Shown here: piece by piece, positions 17,839-27,532 of the stretch
Numbering within the stretch: position 1 is the stretch's first letter
How the letters are laid out: every line of letters starts with the position of its first letter
Source of the DNA: Sphingorhabdus sp.
Lineage (GTDB): Bacteria; Pseudomonadota; Alphaproteobacteria; Sphingomonadales; Sphingomonadaceae
Direction of reading: 5' to 3'
Length of the DNA stretch: 64,000 nucleotides
Assembly: GCF_023910635.1 (NCBI RefSeq)
Contig: NZ_JAAVVZ010000003.1
Location: 124,001 to 188,000, forward strand
Program-made: the position numbers and the translations under genes
The notes under the pieces: generated by a model
The model's input: the letters and a program-made list of their open reading frames with translations, nothing else
Database searches by the model: none
Told to the model about the DNA's origin: nothing

Positions 17839-17847
17839 TTATCCACA
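17839..17847 (+). promoter_or_regulatory. Consensus DnaA box upstream of mdh
   Basis: TTATCCACA, an exact match to the DnaA consensus, 63 bases before the mdh start in a 148-base gap that has no gene. It is a single box, with no cluster around it, so regulation or chance rather than an origin is the reading. Confidence 0.5.
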
Positions 17848-17891
17848 ACGATTCGGCGTAACGCGGCGATAATTCCGCTATAAAGCCCTAA

Positions 17892-18872
<981 letters not shown>

Positions 18873-18900
18873 GCGCAACCCAAGATTTCAGGAGACGTTT

Positions 18901-19785
18901 GTGAGCATCCTCGTCAATAAACACACCAAGATCATCACGCAGGGCATGACCGGCGCGACGGGTACATTCCATACCGAACAGGCGCTGGCTTATGGATCGC
19001 AGATGGTTGGTGGCGTGACCCCCGGCAAGGGCGGAACGACGCATATAGGACTGCCGATGTTCGATACGGTGCTTGAGGCGAAGCAAGCGACCGGAGCGGA
19101 TGCGTCGGTTGTGTATGTACCGCCGCCCTTTGCTGCCGACTCGATCCTTGAAGCCATCGACGCGGAAATCCCGCTGATCGTCTGCATCACTGAAGGCATT
19201 CCGGTGCTCGACATGGTGAAGGTAAAGCGCGCGCTTTCGGGTTCAAAATCGCGCCTGATCGGTCCAAACTGCCCCGGCGTTTTGACACCTGGCGAGTGCA
19301 AAATCGGCATCATGCCCGGCAGCATTTTCTCGGCAGGGTCGGTGGGCGTTGTGTCGCGTTCGGGCACATTAACCTATGAAGCCGTGTTCCAGACCACAGC
19401 CGAAGGGCTTGGCCAGACCACTGCGGTCGGCATTGGCGGCGACCCTGTCAATGGCACCAACTTCATTGATTGCCTTGAATTGTTCTTGGCTGATGATGCC
19501 ACCAAGTCGATCATCATGATCGGTGAAATCGGCGGCAGCGCAGAAGAAGAAGCAGCGCAATTCTTGATCGACGAAGCCAAGAAGGGCCGTAAAAAGCCAA
19601 TGGCGGGCTTTATCGCCGGACGCACTGCGCCTCCAGGCCGCCGTATGGGCCATGCAGGCGCAATCGTTTCGGGTGGCAAGGGCGACGCCGAAAGCAAGAT
19701 TGCAGCAATGGAGGCCGCGGGCATCCGCGTGTCGCCATCGCCATCCTTGCTCGGCAAGACATTGGTCGAAGTGTTGAAGGGTTAA
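18901..19785 (+). CDS. sucD: Succinyl-CoA ligase (synthetase) subunit alpha
   Basis: Makes succinate and NTP from succinyl-CoA together with SucB-type beta subunit SucC. 294 residues: CoA-binding Rossmann domain ([29 protein letters not shown]), the [10 protein letters not shown] block and the phosphorylated histidine His251 in [13 protein letters not shown]. The start codon is GTG with AGGAGA upstream. The partner sucC, which normally lies immediately before sucD, is not in the window. Transcription toward sucA must cross the REP/GIY-YIG insertion that follows. Confidence 0.97.
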   Translation: MSILVNKHTKIITQGMTGATGTFHTEQALAYGSQMVGGVTPGKGGTTHIGLPMFDTVLEAKQATGADASVVYVPPPFAADSILEAIDAEIPLIVCITEGIPVLDMVKVKRALSGSKSRLIGPNCPGVLTPGECKIGIMPGSIFSAGSVGVVSRSGTLTYEAVFQTTAEGLGQTTAVGIGGDPVNGTNFIDCLELFLADDATKSIIMIGEIGGSAEEEAAQFLIDEAKKGRKKPMAGFIAGRTAPPGRRMGHAGAIVSGGKGDAESKIAAMEAAGIRVSPSPSLLGKTLVEVLKG

Positions 19786-19818
19786 GAATTAATGCGCCTA
19801 ACGAAACTCTCCTGTGTT

Positions 19819-19836
19819 CCCCGGCGCAGGCCGGGG
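19819..19836 (-). repeat. REP-like hairpin 1 (inverted orientation)
   Basis: Seven-base stem CCCCGGC/GCCGGGG with a GCAG loop, followed by TCCAG. Read on the minus strand it gives CTGGACCCCGGC then CGCCGGGG, matching hairpin 3, so this copy lies opposite to copies 2 and 3. Confidence 0.8.
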
Positions 19837-19890
19837 TCCAGCCGAGTAGAGAAGGCGATGTTGTTTGGTTTTTGTAGTTTTGGCTCTGGG

Positions 19891-19908
19891 CCCCAGCCTT
19901 CGCTGGGG
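19891..19908 (+). repeat. REP-like hairpin 2
   Basis: Stem CCCCAGC/GCTGGGG with a CTTC loop, flanked by TGGG and CACGC. It is the compensated variant of the other two (A-T and G-T changes on both sides keep the stem), which argues for a maintained structure. Confidence 0.8.
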
Positions 19909-19929
19909 CACGCAGGGGTTTAACAAAAG

Positions 19930-20220
19930 ATGGATCAGCCGGGTTATGTTTACATCATGGCCAACAAGCGGAACGGCACGATCTATCTCGGTGCCACGAG
20001 CCAGTTACAACAAAGGTGCTTTCAGCATCGCAACGGCTTGATTGATGGCTTTACCAAGCAATATGGGTGCAAAATACTTGTTTGGTATCAGCGGTTTGAA
20101 AATTTGCACGATGCACGGCGGCGCGAAGTGCAGATGAAAAGTTGGAAGCGGCTCTGGAAGCTGCATGAAATTGAAAAGATGAAACCCGATTGGGCTGATC
20201 TGTACGAGTCATTAGTTTAA
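19930..20220 (+). CDS. Small GIY-YIG nuclease, flanked by REP hairpins
   Basis: A single-domain GIY-YIG endonuclease of 96 residues. The motif residues are Gly5-Tyr6-Val7-Tyr8 and Tyr19-Leu20-Gly21, the catalytic Arg29, His33 and the metal-binding Glu66 (RRREVQMK), so the active site looks intact. The C-terminal KRLWKLHEIEKMKPDW is the usual tail of this small family, which is frequent in alphaproteobacteria and has no established role that I can cite. The gene interrupts the suc operon between sucD and sucA and has REP-like hairpins 22 bases before its start and 7 bases after its stop. No clear ribosome site. Confidence 0.9.
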   Translation: MDQPGYVYIMANKRNGTIYLGATSQLQQRCFQHRNGLIDGFTKQYGCKILVWYQRFENLHDARRREVQMKSWKRLWKLHEIEKMKPDWADLYESLV

Positions 20221-20227
20221 GGCTGGA

Positions 20228-20245
20228 CCCCGGCATTCGCCGGGG
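20228..20245 (+). repeat. REP-like hairpin 3, abutting the sucA ribosome site
   Basis: Stem CCCCGGC/GCCGGGG with an ATTC loop inside CTGGACC...CACACGAGG. The GAGGTG that should serve as the sucA ribosome site begins six bases after the stem. Confidence 0.82.
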
Positions 20246-20260
20246 CACACGAGGTGTTTT

Positions 20261-23092
20261 ATGGGCGTAGAAAACCAGGATTTCGAAATAGAGCGCGGGC
20301 CGAGCTGGGAACGTGCCAACTGGCCATTGTCGGCGACCGACGATTTGACCGCGTCGCTTGACCCCACGCAGATGGCGGTCGAAGTAAAGGCGGCGGCAAA
20401 GGCGGCGGGCAAGCCGATGGCGGAGGCCGATGCAGTGGCTGCTGCGAGCGATTCCATCCGCGCAATGATGTTGGTGCGCACGTACCGCGTCCGTGGTCAT
20501 CTGGCCGCCAATCTTGACCCGCTTGGCCTGTCGAAGCAGGAAATACCTGCTGATCTGACGCCCGAATATCATGGCTTTTCCGGCGCCGACCTCGACAAGC
20601 GTGTCTATGTTGGCGGCACACTTGGCCTTGAATGGACCACGGTCCGCGAGCTCGTCGATACGCTGCGCGCCAATTATTGTGGACCGGTCGGCCTTGAATA
20701 TATGCATATTTCCGATGTCGAAGAGCGCCGGTTTCTGCAAGAACGGATGGAAGGCAAGGATGCCGCTATCCAGTTCACGCCAGAGGGCAAGAAGGCCATT
20801 CTCGGCAAGGTCATCGAAGCCGAGCAATATGAGAAATTCCTTGGCCGCAAATATGTCGGCACGAAGCGTTTCGGTCTTGATGGCGGCGAATCGATGATAC
20901 CGGCGCTGGAAGCTGTTATCAAATATGGCGGTCAGCTTGGCGTGCGTGAAATCGTCTATGGTATGCCACATCGTGGCCGCTTGAACGTGCTCGCCAATGT
21001 GCTGGCCAAGCCATATCGCATCATCTTCCACGAATTTTCGGGCGGCAGCGCCAACCCCGATGATGTCGGTGGCTCGGGCGATGTAAAATACCATCTTGGC
21101 ACCAGCACCGACCGCGAATTTGACGGTATCAAGGTGCATATGAGCCTTGTGCCGAACCCGTCGCACCTTGAGGCCGTAAACCCCGTCGTCTTGGGCAAAG
21201 TGCGCGCCAACCAGACGGCGCGCGACGACTTGGGCAAGCATGAGCAAGTGTTGCCCGTACTGCTGCACGGCGATGCCGCCTTTGCTGGGCAGGGCATTGT
21301 GTGGGAATGCCTGGGCTTCTCCGGCATTCGTGGTTATAATACCGGTGGTTGCTTGCACTTCATCGTCAACAACCAGGTCGGCTTTACCACTAGCCCGCAA
21401 TATGCGCGGTCGTCGCCTTACCCTTCCGACGTTGCAAAGGGTGTTCAGGCGCCGATTTTCCACGTCAATGGCGATGATCCCGAAGCGGTGACGTTCGCGT
21501 GCAAGATTGCCATCGAATTCCGCCAAACATTCCACCGCGACATCGTGATCGACATGTGGTGCTATCGCCGCTTTGGCCATAATGAAGGCGATGAGCCCAG
21601 TTTCACGCAGCCATTGATGTACAAAGTCATCAAGAACCACCCGGCCGTAAGTGCTCTTTACGCGCAGCGCCTTCAAGCCGAAGGCGTAATCGACGCCAAT
21701 TGGTCAAATGAACATGCGATGCGCTTTGTCCAGGCGCTTGAGCAGGAATTTGCCAGTGCAGTAGACTATAAGGCGAATGCTGCCGATTGGTTTGGTGGCC
21801 GTTGGTCAGGCCTATCCAAGCCCGCTGATCCCGAAACGGCTCGGCGTAACGTGCCAACGGGCATGACGCGCAAATTGTTCGACAGCCTTGGCCGCACGCT
21901 TACGACCGTGCCCGAAGGCCACAACATCCACCCGACGTTGAACCGTGTGCTGGATGCCAAGAAAACGATGTTCACCTCTGGCGAAAATTTCGATTGGGCA
22001 ACGGGCGAAGCGCTTGCGTTCGGGTCGCTGCTTTCCGAAGGTTACGGCGTGCGTTTGTCGGGCCAGGATTCAGGCCGCGGCACATTCAGCCAGCGGCACG
22101 GTGTTTGGGTCGATCAGACAACCGAAGAAAAATATGTGCCGCTTTCGACCTTACCACATGGGCGGTTTGAAATTCTCGACAGCCCCTTGTCCGAATTTGG
22201 CGTGTTGGGCTTCGAATATGGCTATGCCGGTGCGGAGCCCAAAACTTTGGTCCTTTGGGAAGCGCAGTTTGGCGATTTCGTGAATGGCGCACAGACGATG
22301 ATCGACCAGTTTATTGCGTCGGGTGAAGCCAAATGGCTCCGCGCCAATGGTCTGGTGATGCTGTTGCCGCATGGGTATGAAGGCCAAGGCCCAGAGCATA
22401 GCTCCGCACGGTTGGAGCGTTTCCTGCAATTATGTGCAGAGGACAATATCCAGGTCGCCAATTGCACCACGCCAGCCAATTATTTCCACTTGCTGCGCCG
22501 TCAAATGGTGCGGCCATTCCGCAAGCCGCTTATCGTCATGACGCCAAAGTCGCTTTTGCGGCATAAGCTCGCGGTTTCCAAGGCAGAGGATTTCCAGGGC
22601 GAAAGCCACTTCATGCGGATATTGTCCGATACGCATGCCCCTGCCGACACGGACGTGAAGCGACTGATATTATGCTCAGGAAAGGTCGCCTATGACCTGA
22701 TGGAAGCCCGCGACGCATCAGGTGACAAGAATACCAGCATCGTGCGGATTGAACAGCTGTATCCGTTTCCGACAGAGCCGTTGATCGTGCGCCTGAAGCG
22801 TATGACCAATTTGGAAGAACTGGTTTGGGCACAGGAAGAACCGCGCAACGCCGGAAGCTGGTCGTTCGTCGATCCTTATCTGGAAGAATGCCTTGCCGAA
22901 GCCGATGTTGGCCCCACCCGCGCACGTTACGCCGGACGCAGGGCCGCGGCCGCGACAGCGACCGGTCTTGCAAAGCGCCACCAGGCCGAACAAGCCGCAT
23001 TGGTTGCTGAAGCGTTAGGTCATAATGTCCGCGAAGAAATCCGCCGCCAGCGTTCAGGCGGCACCAAACCAATCACCCCTCCATCCGCGTGA
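20261..23092 (+). CDS. sucA: 2-oxoglutarate dehydrogenase E1 component
   Basis: Thiamine-diphosphate decarboxylase of the 2-oxoglutarate dehydrogenase complex, 943 residues. Conserved blocks: MPHRGRLNVLANV (cofactor site), GDVKYHLG, HLEAVNPVV, HGDAAFAGQGIVWE, the TPP motif around INNQVGFTT, and RRFGHNEGDEPSFTQP. The C-terminal transketolase-like part has GQDSGRGTFSQRH and LPHGYEGQGPEHSSARLERFLQ. The start ATG follows GAGGTG and lies 15 bases after REP hairpin 3. sucB follows after ten bases, so E1-E2-E3 genes form one unit. Confidence 0.98.
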   Translation: MGVENQDFEIERGPSWERANWPLSATDDLTASLDPTQMAVEVKAAAKAAGKPMAEADAVAAASDSIRAMMLVRTYRVRGHLAANLDPLGLSKQEIPADLTPEYHGFSGADLDKRVYVGGTLGLEWTTVRELVDTLRANYCGPVGLEYMHISDVEERRFLQERMEGKDAAIQFTPEGKKAILGKVIEAEQYEKFLGRKYVGTKRFGLDGGESMIPALEAVIKYGGQLGVREIVYGMPHRGRLNVLANVLAKPYRIIFHEFSGGSANPDDVGGSGDVKYHLGTSTDREFDGIKVHMSLVPNPSHLEAVNPVVLGKVRANQTARDDLGKHEQVLPVLLHGDAAFAGQGIVWECLGFSGIRGYNTGGCLHFIVNNQVGFTTSPQYARSSPYPSDVAKGVQAPIFHVNGDDPEAVTFACKIAIEFRQTFHRDIVIDMWCYRRFGHNEGDEPSFTQPLMYKVIKNHPAVSALYAQRLQAEGVIDANWSNEHAMRFVQALEQEFASAVDYKANAADWFGGRWSGLSKPADPETARRNVPTGMTRKLFDSLGRTLTTVPEGHNIHPTLNRVLDAKKTMFTSGENFDWATGEALAFGSLLSEGYGVRLSGQDSGRGTFSQRHGVWVDQTTEEKYVPLSTLPHGRFEILDSPLSEFGVLGFEYGYAGAEPKTLVLWEAQFGDFVNGAQTMIDQFIASGEAKWLRANGLVMLLPHGYEGQGPEHSSARLERFLQLCAEDNIQVANCTTPANYFHLLRRQMVRPFRKPLIVMTPKSLLRHKLAVSKAEDFQGESHFMRILSDTHAPADTDVKRLILCSGKVAYDLMEARDASGDKNTSIVRIEQLYPFPTEPLIVRLKRMTNLEELVWAQEEPRNAGSWSFVDPYLEECLAEADVGPTRARYAGRRAAAATATGLAKRHQAEQAALVAEALGHNVREEIRRQRSGGTKPITPPSA

Positions 23093-23102
23093 GGATTAGA
23101 TT

Positions 23103-24338
23103 ATGAGCACACAAGTTAAAGTCCCCGTATTGGGCGAGTCCATCACTGAAGCGACGCTTGGTCAATGGTTGAAGAAACCGGGCGAAGCGGTAGCTATCGA
23201 TGAACCGATTGCCAGCCTTGAAACTGACAAGGTTGCGGTCGAAGTGCCGTCGCCCGTTGCAGGCATCATGGGTGCCTATGCCGTCGAAGAAGGCGCGACC
23301 GTTAATGTAGGCGCAGTGATCGGATCAATCGATGCCGGAACCGCCGTTGCGGCCGCGCCTGTTGCCGCCCCTGCCCCCAGTGCGGCTGCAGCAGCAGTCG
23401 CGCCAGCGGTGACAACCACTGCTGCGCCTGCAGCCGAAGCAGAAAATAGCGACCTACCGCTTTCGCCCGCTGTGCGCCGCCTTGTGTTGGAACTTGGCAT
23501 TGATCCAAGCAAGATCAAAGGCACGGGCAAAGACGGTCGCCTGACAAAGGAAGATGTTGTGGCCGCCGCCAAGGGCGCGCCTGCCCCCTCTGCCGACGCA
23601 ACCGTTACAGCTGCGCCAACAACACAAGCAACAGGCGCCCGTCAGGAAGAGCGCGTGAAGATGACGCGTCTACGCCAGACAATCGCCAAGCGCCTGAAGT
23701 CCGCGCAAGACACAGCCGCCCTGCTGACGACGTTCAACGATGTCGATATGTCAGCGGTGATGGAAGCGCGTGCGACCTACAAAGATCTGTTTGAAAAGAA
23801 GCATGGAGTCCGCTTGGGCTTCATGGGCTTCTTCACCAAAGCCGTAGCCTTGGCCGCACGCGATGTCCCGTCGGTCAATGCGAAGATTGAAGGCGATGAA
23901 ATCGTCTATCACAATTACCTCGATGTATCGGTCGCAGTCAGCGCACCCAACGGGCTTGTGGTACCTGTCGTGCGCAATGCCGACGCCATGAGCTTCGCGC
24001 AAATTGAAAAGGCCATCGGCGACTTTGGCGCAAAGGCGAAGGCCGGCACCTTGACGATGGACGATATGTCCGGCGGCACCTTCACCATTTCAAATGGCGG
24101 TGTATTCGGCAGCCTGATGTCGACGCCGATCATCAACCCCCCGCAATCGGCAGTGCTTGGCCTACACCGTATTGAAGACCGCGCCGTTGTGCGCGACGGA
24201 CAGGTCGTGGTGCGCCCCATGATGTATGTGGCGTTAAGCTATGACCACCGCCTCATCGATGGCCGCGAAGCTGTTACCTTCCTAAAGATCGTCAAAGAGG
24301 CGATCGAAGACCCGACCCGGTTGTTGATCGACCTTTAA
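23103..24338 (+). CDS. sucB: 2-oxoglutarate dehydrogenase E2, dihydrolipoyllysine succinyltransferase
   Basis: Core of the complex; accepts the succinyl group on lipoate and passes it to CoA. 411 residues: lipoyl domain with Lys43 in ETDKVAVEV, an Ala/Pro/Thr-rich swinging linker (about 80-120), the peripheral-subunit-binding domain ([33 protein letters not shown]), a second Ala-rich linker and the catalytic domain ending in [16 protein letters not shown] with the active His. Alone it could be mistaken for other E2s, but context between sucA and lpdA is decisive. Confidence 0.98.
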   Translation: MSTQVKVPVLGESITEATLGQWLKKPGEAVAIDEPIASLETDKVAVEVPSPVAGIMGAYAVEEGATVNVGAVIGSIDAGTAVAAAPVAAPAPSAAAAAVAPAVTTTAAPAAEAENSDLPLSPAVRRLVLELGIDPSKIKGTGKDGRLTKEDVVAAAKGAPAPSADATVTAAPTTQATGARQEERVKMTRLRQTIAKRLKSAQDTAALLTTFNDVDMSAVMEARATYKDLFEKKHGVRLGFMGFFTKAVALAARDVPSVNAKIEGDEIVYHNYLDVSVAVSAPNGLVVPVVRNADAMSFAQIEKAIGDFGAKAKAGTLTMDDMSGGTFTISNGGVFGSLMSTPIINPPQSAVLGLHRIEDRAVVRDGQVVVRPMMYVALSYDHRLIDGREAVTFLKIVKEAIEDPTRLLIDL

Positions 24339-24350
24339 GGAGCCTGAGCC

Positions 24351-25760
24351 ATGGCAGAACATGATTATGACCTGATCGTTATTGGCGCAGGCCCGGGCGG
24401 CTATATCGCCGCAATCCGCGCTGCACAATTGGGGCTGAAGACCGCATGCGTGGAAAGCCGCGAAACATTGGGCGGCACTTGCCTGAACGTCGGATGCATT
24501 CCATCCAAGGCGTTGCTGCATGCCTCCGAAATGTTTCATGCGGCGCAATCGGGCTCGCTAGCGAAATTCGGTATCGATTTTTCGGGCGTATCGCTCAACC
24601 TCGACCAAATGCATGCCGAAAAGGCGAAGGCGGTTGGCGAGCTGACCGGCGGCATCGAATTTCTGTTCAAGAAAAACAAGGTCGATTGGCTGAAGGGCCA
24701 TGCGACGTTTAATTCCGCTAACAGCGTGGACGTTGCGGGCAAAAGCTACACCGCGAAGAATATCATGATCGCAACGGGTTCCTCGGTAACGCCATTACCA
24801 GGCGTCAAGATTGACCACAAAGTCATCGTCGATTCCACTGGCGCGCTTGCCTTGCCGAAGGTGCCGAAACATTTGGTGGTGATCGGCGGCGGAGTTATTG
24901 GCCTTGAGCTTGGCAGCGTATGGCTGCGCCTTGGCGCACAAGTCACCGTGGTTGAATATCTTGACCAGATTTTGCCCGGCATGGACGGCGAGGTCCGCAA
25001 GGAAGCGGCCAAGATTTTCAAGAAGCAGGGCTTCAACATCCGCACGGGTACAAAGGTGACTGGCGCGACCGTTAAGGGCAACACGGCCACGCTGACCGTT
25101 GAACCCGCTGCGGGCGGTGCCAGTGAAACCATCGAAGCCGATTGCGTCCTAGTCGCCATTGGTCGCCGCGCAAATACCGATGGCCTTGCACTGGACAAGG
25201 CAGGGCTCACCGTTAACGCGCGCGGCCAGATTGAGATCGGCCATGATTTCCAGACACATGTTCCGGGCATCTATGCCGTGGGCGATGTTTGCCCCGGCCC
25301 AATGCTTGCGCACAAGGCGGAGGACGAAGGCATTGCGGCAGCGGAATTTGTCGCTGGCCTAACCGGCATCATCAACCATGACGTCATTCCGGGCGTGGTC
25401 TATACCTATCCTGAAATCGCGAGCGTTGGCTTGACCGAAGAAGAAGCTAAGGAAAAAGCGGCTGCGTCGGGCGGAGAGGTTAAAGTTGGCAAATTCCCAA
25501 TGATGGCAAATAGCCGGGCAAAGACCAACCGCGACACCGACGGTTTTGTGAAGGTCATTGCAGATGCGAAGACCGACCGTGTTTTGGGCGTCCACATCAT
25601 TGCGTCGATTGCTGGAGCCATGATTGCCGAAGCGTGCACTGCGATGGAATTTGGCGCAACGTCGGAAGATATTGCTTATACATGCCACGCGCACCCGACG
25701 CATGCCGAGGCATTGAAGGAAGCGGCCATGGCGGTGACTGGCAAGCCGATCCATATGTAA
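24351..25760 (+). CDS. lpdA: Dihydrolipoyl dehydrogenase (E3)
   Basis: Flavoprotein that reoxidises dihydrolipoate with NAD. 469 residues. FAD-binding GxGxxG (VIGAGPGGYIAAIRAAQLG), redox cysteines Cys44 and Cys49 (GGTCLNVGCIPSK), the NAD-binding GGGVIGLELGSVW, YAVGDVCPGPMLAHKAEDEG, and the catalytic His-Glu pair in CHAHPTHAEALKEA. Starts 12 bases after sucB with GGAG upstream; its TAA overlaps the next ATG (TAATG), so the membrane-protein gene that follows is likely translated in tandem. Confidence 0.98.
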   Translation: MAEHDYDLIVIGAGPGGYIAAIRAAQLGLKTACVESRETLGGTCLNVGCIPSKALLHASEMFHAAQSGSLAKFGIDFSGVSLNLDQMHAEKAKAVGELTGGIEFLFKKNKVDWLKGHATFNSANSVDVAGKSYTAKNIMIATGSSVTPLPGVKIDHKVIVDSTGALALPKVPKHLVVIGGGVIGLELGSVWLRLGAQVTVVEYLDQILPGMDGEVRKEAAKIFKKQGFNIRTGTKVTGATVKGNTATLTVEPAAGGASETIEADCVLVAIGRRANTDGLALDKAGLTVNARGQIEIGHDFQTHVPGIYAVGDVCPGPMLAHKAEDEGIAAAEFVAGLTGIINHDVIPGVVYTYPEIASVGLTEEEAKEKAAASGGEVKVGKFPMMANSRAKTNRDTDGFVKVIADAKTDRVLGVHIIASIAGAMIAEACTAMEFGATSEDIAYTCHAHPTHAEALKEAAMAVTGKPIHM

Positions 25761-26386
25761 TGGTGACGCAAACGGTCCAGATTGCGCCCGCCTTGATTTC
25801 AGGGCTCGACCTATTTGGTATCGCGGTTTTTGCGGCATCTGGTGCGCTGGCAGCGGCGCAGCGGCAACAGACGTTGGTGACTTTTTCATTCTTCGCACTC
25901 ATTACGGGTGTGGGTGGGGGAACCGTGCGCGACTTGTTAATAGGCGCGCCGGTATTTTGGGTACAGGATTGGCGCTTTGCCGCCACCTGTCTCATCACCG
26001 CAGGGCTGGTCTGGGTCACACCGCGCACTGTCTGGAACGCCCGCGCGCTCGACTGGTTCGACGCTGTTGGTATCGCGATTTACGCTGTGTTTGGCACTTG
26101 GAAATCGCTTACTCTTGGCGTGCCTTTGTTGCCCGCAATGATGATGGGCGTCATCACCGCTTGTGTTGGCGGCATCATCCGTGATGTCTTGGCGGGTGAG
26201 CCTTCCATTCTGCTTAAGCCTGAAATTTACGTGACTGCTGCCGCTTTGGCGGCGGGGTTGTTCGGCTCGCTGTTATGGGTCGGCCTGCCTATTTTGCCTG
26301 CTGCAATCATCAGCGCCTGTGCTGGATTTACGCTTCGCGCCATGGCGATTTTAAAGGGTTGGGCGATACCGGCTTACAAGAACTAA
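25760..26386 (+). CDS. TRIC-type (UPF0126/YicG) membrane protein
   Basis: Trimeric intracellular cation channel-like protein, 208 residues and seven predicted membrane segments. Two repeated halves each hold the family glycine motif: ALITGVGGGTVRDLLIG and GVITACVGGIIRDVLAGE. Bacterial members are thought to conduct potassium or other small solutes; the role here is unknown. The ATG at 25760 overlaps the lpdA stop. Its own stop codon overlaps the stop codon of the convergent Lrp-family gene, so the two 3' ends share bases. Confidence 0.85.
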   Translation: MVTQTVQIAPALISGLDLFGIAVFAASGALAAAQRQQTLVTFSFFALITGVGGGTVRDLLIGAPVFWVQDWRFAATCLITAGLVWVTPRTVWNARALDWFDAVGIAIYAVFGTWKSLTLGVPLLPAMMMGVITACVGGIIRDVLAGEPSILLKPEIYVTAAALAAGLFGSLLWVGLPILPAAIISACAGFTLRAMAILKGWAIPAYKN

Positions 26387-26835
26387 GCCCGTTCGTCCTT
26401 AGACGAATCCATGACGATATAGGATATGATGCTCGACACTTGCGGAAGCGTGCCCAGCACTTCGGTGTGAAAATATTTATACGCCGCCAAATCCCGCGCC
26501 TCAATGCGCAACAGATATTCGACGGTGCCTGTGATGTTGTGGCATTCCCGCACTTCGGGCGCGGAGGCGATTGCGGTTTCAAAGCCCAGTTGTGAATCTT
26601 TGGTATGTTTCGACAAGCCAACGAGCACATATGCGATAAAATGGATACCCATTGCTTGCGGGGACAGCACCGCGCGGTAACCGCTAATTACCCCTGCCCG
26701 CTCCAGCTCTTGCACACGCCGTAAACAAGCCGAGGGCGAGAGCCCGACTTCATGCGCAAGGTCAACATTACTCATTCGGCCGTCGCGGGTCAAAGCACGC
26801 AATATTTTTGCGCTTATGATGTCAATATCCGTCAT
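26383..26835 (-). CDS. Lrp/AsnC-family transcription regulator
   Basis: DNA-binding regulator that senses amino acids. 150 residues: an N-terminal helix-turn-helix (ILRALTRDGRMSNVDLAHEVGLSPSACLRRVQ) and the C-terminal RAM ligand domain with a GTVEYLLRI strand. Start at 26835 (MTDIDIISAKIL) is chosen; a long in-frame upstream extension runs through the neighbouring gene and is not coding. It is divergent from a LysE-family exporter 73 bases away, the familiar arrangement in which the regulator controls the exporter. Confidence 0.92.
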   Translation of the reverse strand: MTDIDIISAKILRALTRDGRMSNVDLAHEVGLSPSACLRRVQELERAGVISGYRAVLSPQAMGIHFIAYVLVGLSKHTKDSQLGFETAIASAPEVRECHNITGTVEYLLRIEARDLAAYKYFHTEVLGTLPQVSSIISYIVMDSSKDERA

Positions 26836-26850
26836 TTGTTGCAAATTTTG

Positions 26851-26895
26851 GCGAAATACGCGCAATAACGCAAGGACATTCGGCCCATATTTCGC
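26851..26895. promoter_or_regulatory. Inverted repeat between lrp-type gene and exporter gene
   Basis: Perfect 8-base arms GCGAAATA (26851-26858) and TATTTCGC (26888-26895), 29 bases apart, centred in the 73-base divergent gap. Candidate operator for the Lrp-family protein; spacing is longer than a single Lrp half-site pair, so two dimers might bind. Confidence 0.4.
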
Positions 26896-26908
26896 TATTT
26901 TGCCGATT

Positions 26909-27532
26909 ATGATGACAACCGAAATTTTCACCGCACTTGCAATTTTTGCGCTTGTATCCTCGATTACCCCGGGACCGAACAACCTGATGTTAATGACATC
27001 GGGTATCAATTTCGGTTTGCGCCGGACGGCGCCGCACATGCTTGGCGTCGCTGGCGGTTTCACAGTTATGATCATTTTGATCGGACTTGGCATCATGCAG
27101 GTTATCGAAGCCGTGCCGGGATCTATGACCTTTATCACGATCCTAAGCGGACTGTACCTGCTGTATATGGCATGGAAAATCGCAACGACGGATACGTCGC
27201 TAGCCCGAGATTACGCCGCGACAGCAAAGTCAAAACCGTTCACCTTTTTGCAGGCTGCGCTGTTTCAATGGGTGAACCCAAAAGCATGGACAATGGCGCT
27301 GACGGCTATCTCGGCGTATGCGCCAAAATCGCAGGGCTGGATTGGCGTGTTGATGGTGGCCGCTGTGTTTGGAGCGATCAACTTACCGGCCACAGGCACT
27401 TGGGCCGTCATGGGTGCAAAAATGCGCAGGTTTTTTGGCGATCCCGTGCGATTGAAAACATTCAACATCATCGCCGCTATTTTACTGGTTGCGTCGCTCT
27501 ATCCAATGGTCGCTGGACTGCTGGCAAAATAG
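26909..27532 (+). CDS. LysE/RhtB-family amino-acid exporter
   Basis: Inner-membrane exporter, 207 residues, about six membrane helices. Family marks: FALVSSITPGPNNLMLMTSGINFGLRR near the N-terminus (SxTPGPNN is the signature), a central FITILSGLYLLYMAWK and FQWVNPKAWTMAL. ATG at 26909 or 26912. The amino acid exported cannot be read from sequence. The divergent Lrp-type regulator is its likely controller. The stop codon is immediately followed by the stop of the convergent msrA, without a spacer. Confidence 0.9.
   Translation: MMTTEIFTALAIFALVSSITPGPNNLMLMTSGINFGLRRTAPHMLGVAGGFTVMIILIGLGIMQVIEAVPGSMTFITILSGLYLLYMAWKIATTDTSLARDYAATAKSKPFTFLQAALFQWVNPKAWTMALTAISAYAPKSQGWIGVLMVAAVFGAINLPATGTWAVMGAKMRRFFGDPVRLKTFNIIAAILLVASLYPMVAGLLAK

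Noticed and set aside
20051-21676. 541-codon open frame antisense to sucA
   Set aside because: It lies opposite strongly conserved sucA, has no recognisable domain and runs over the GIY-YIG gene end; such long antisense frames are expected in GC-rich DNA with this codon bias.
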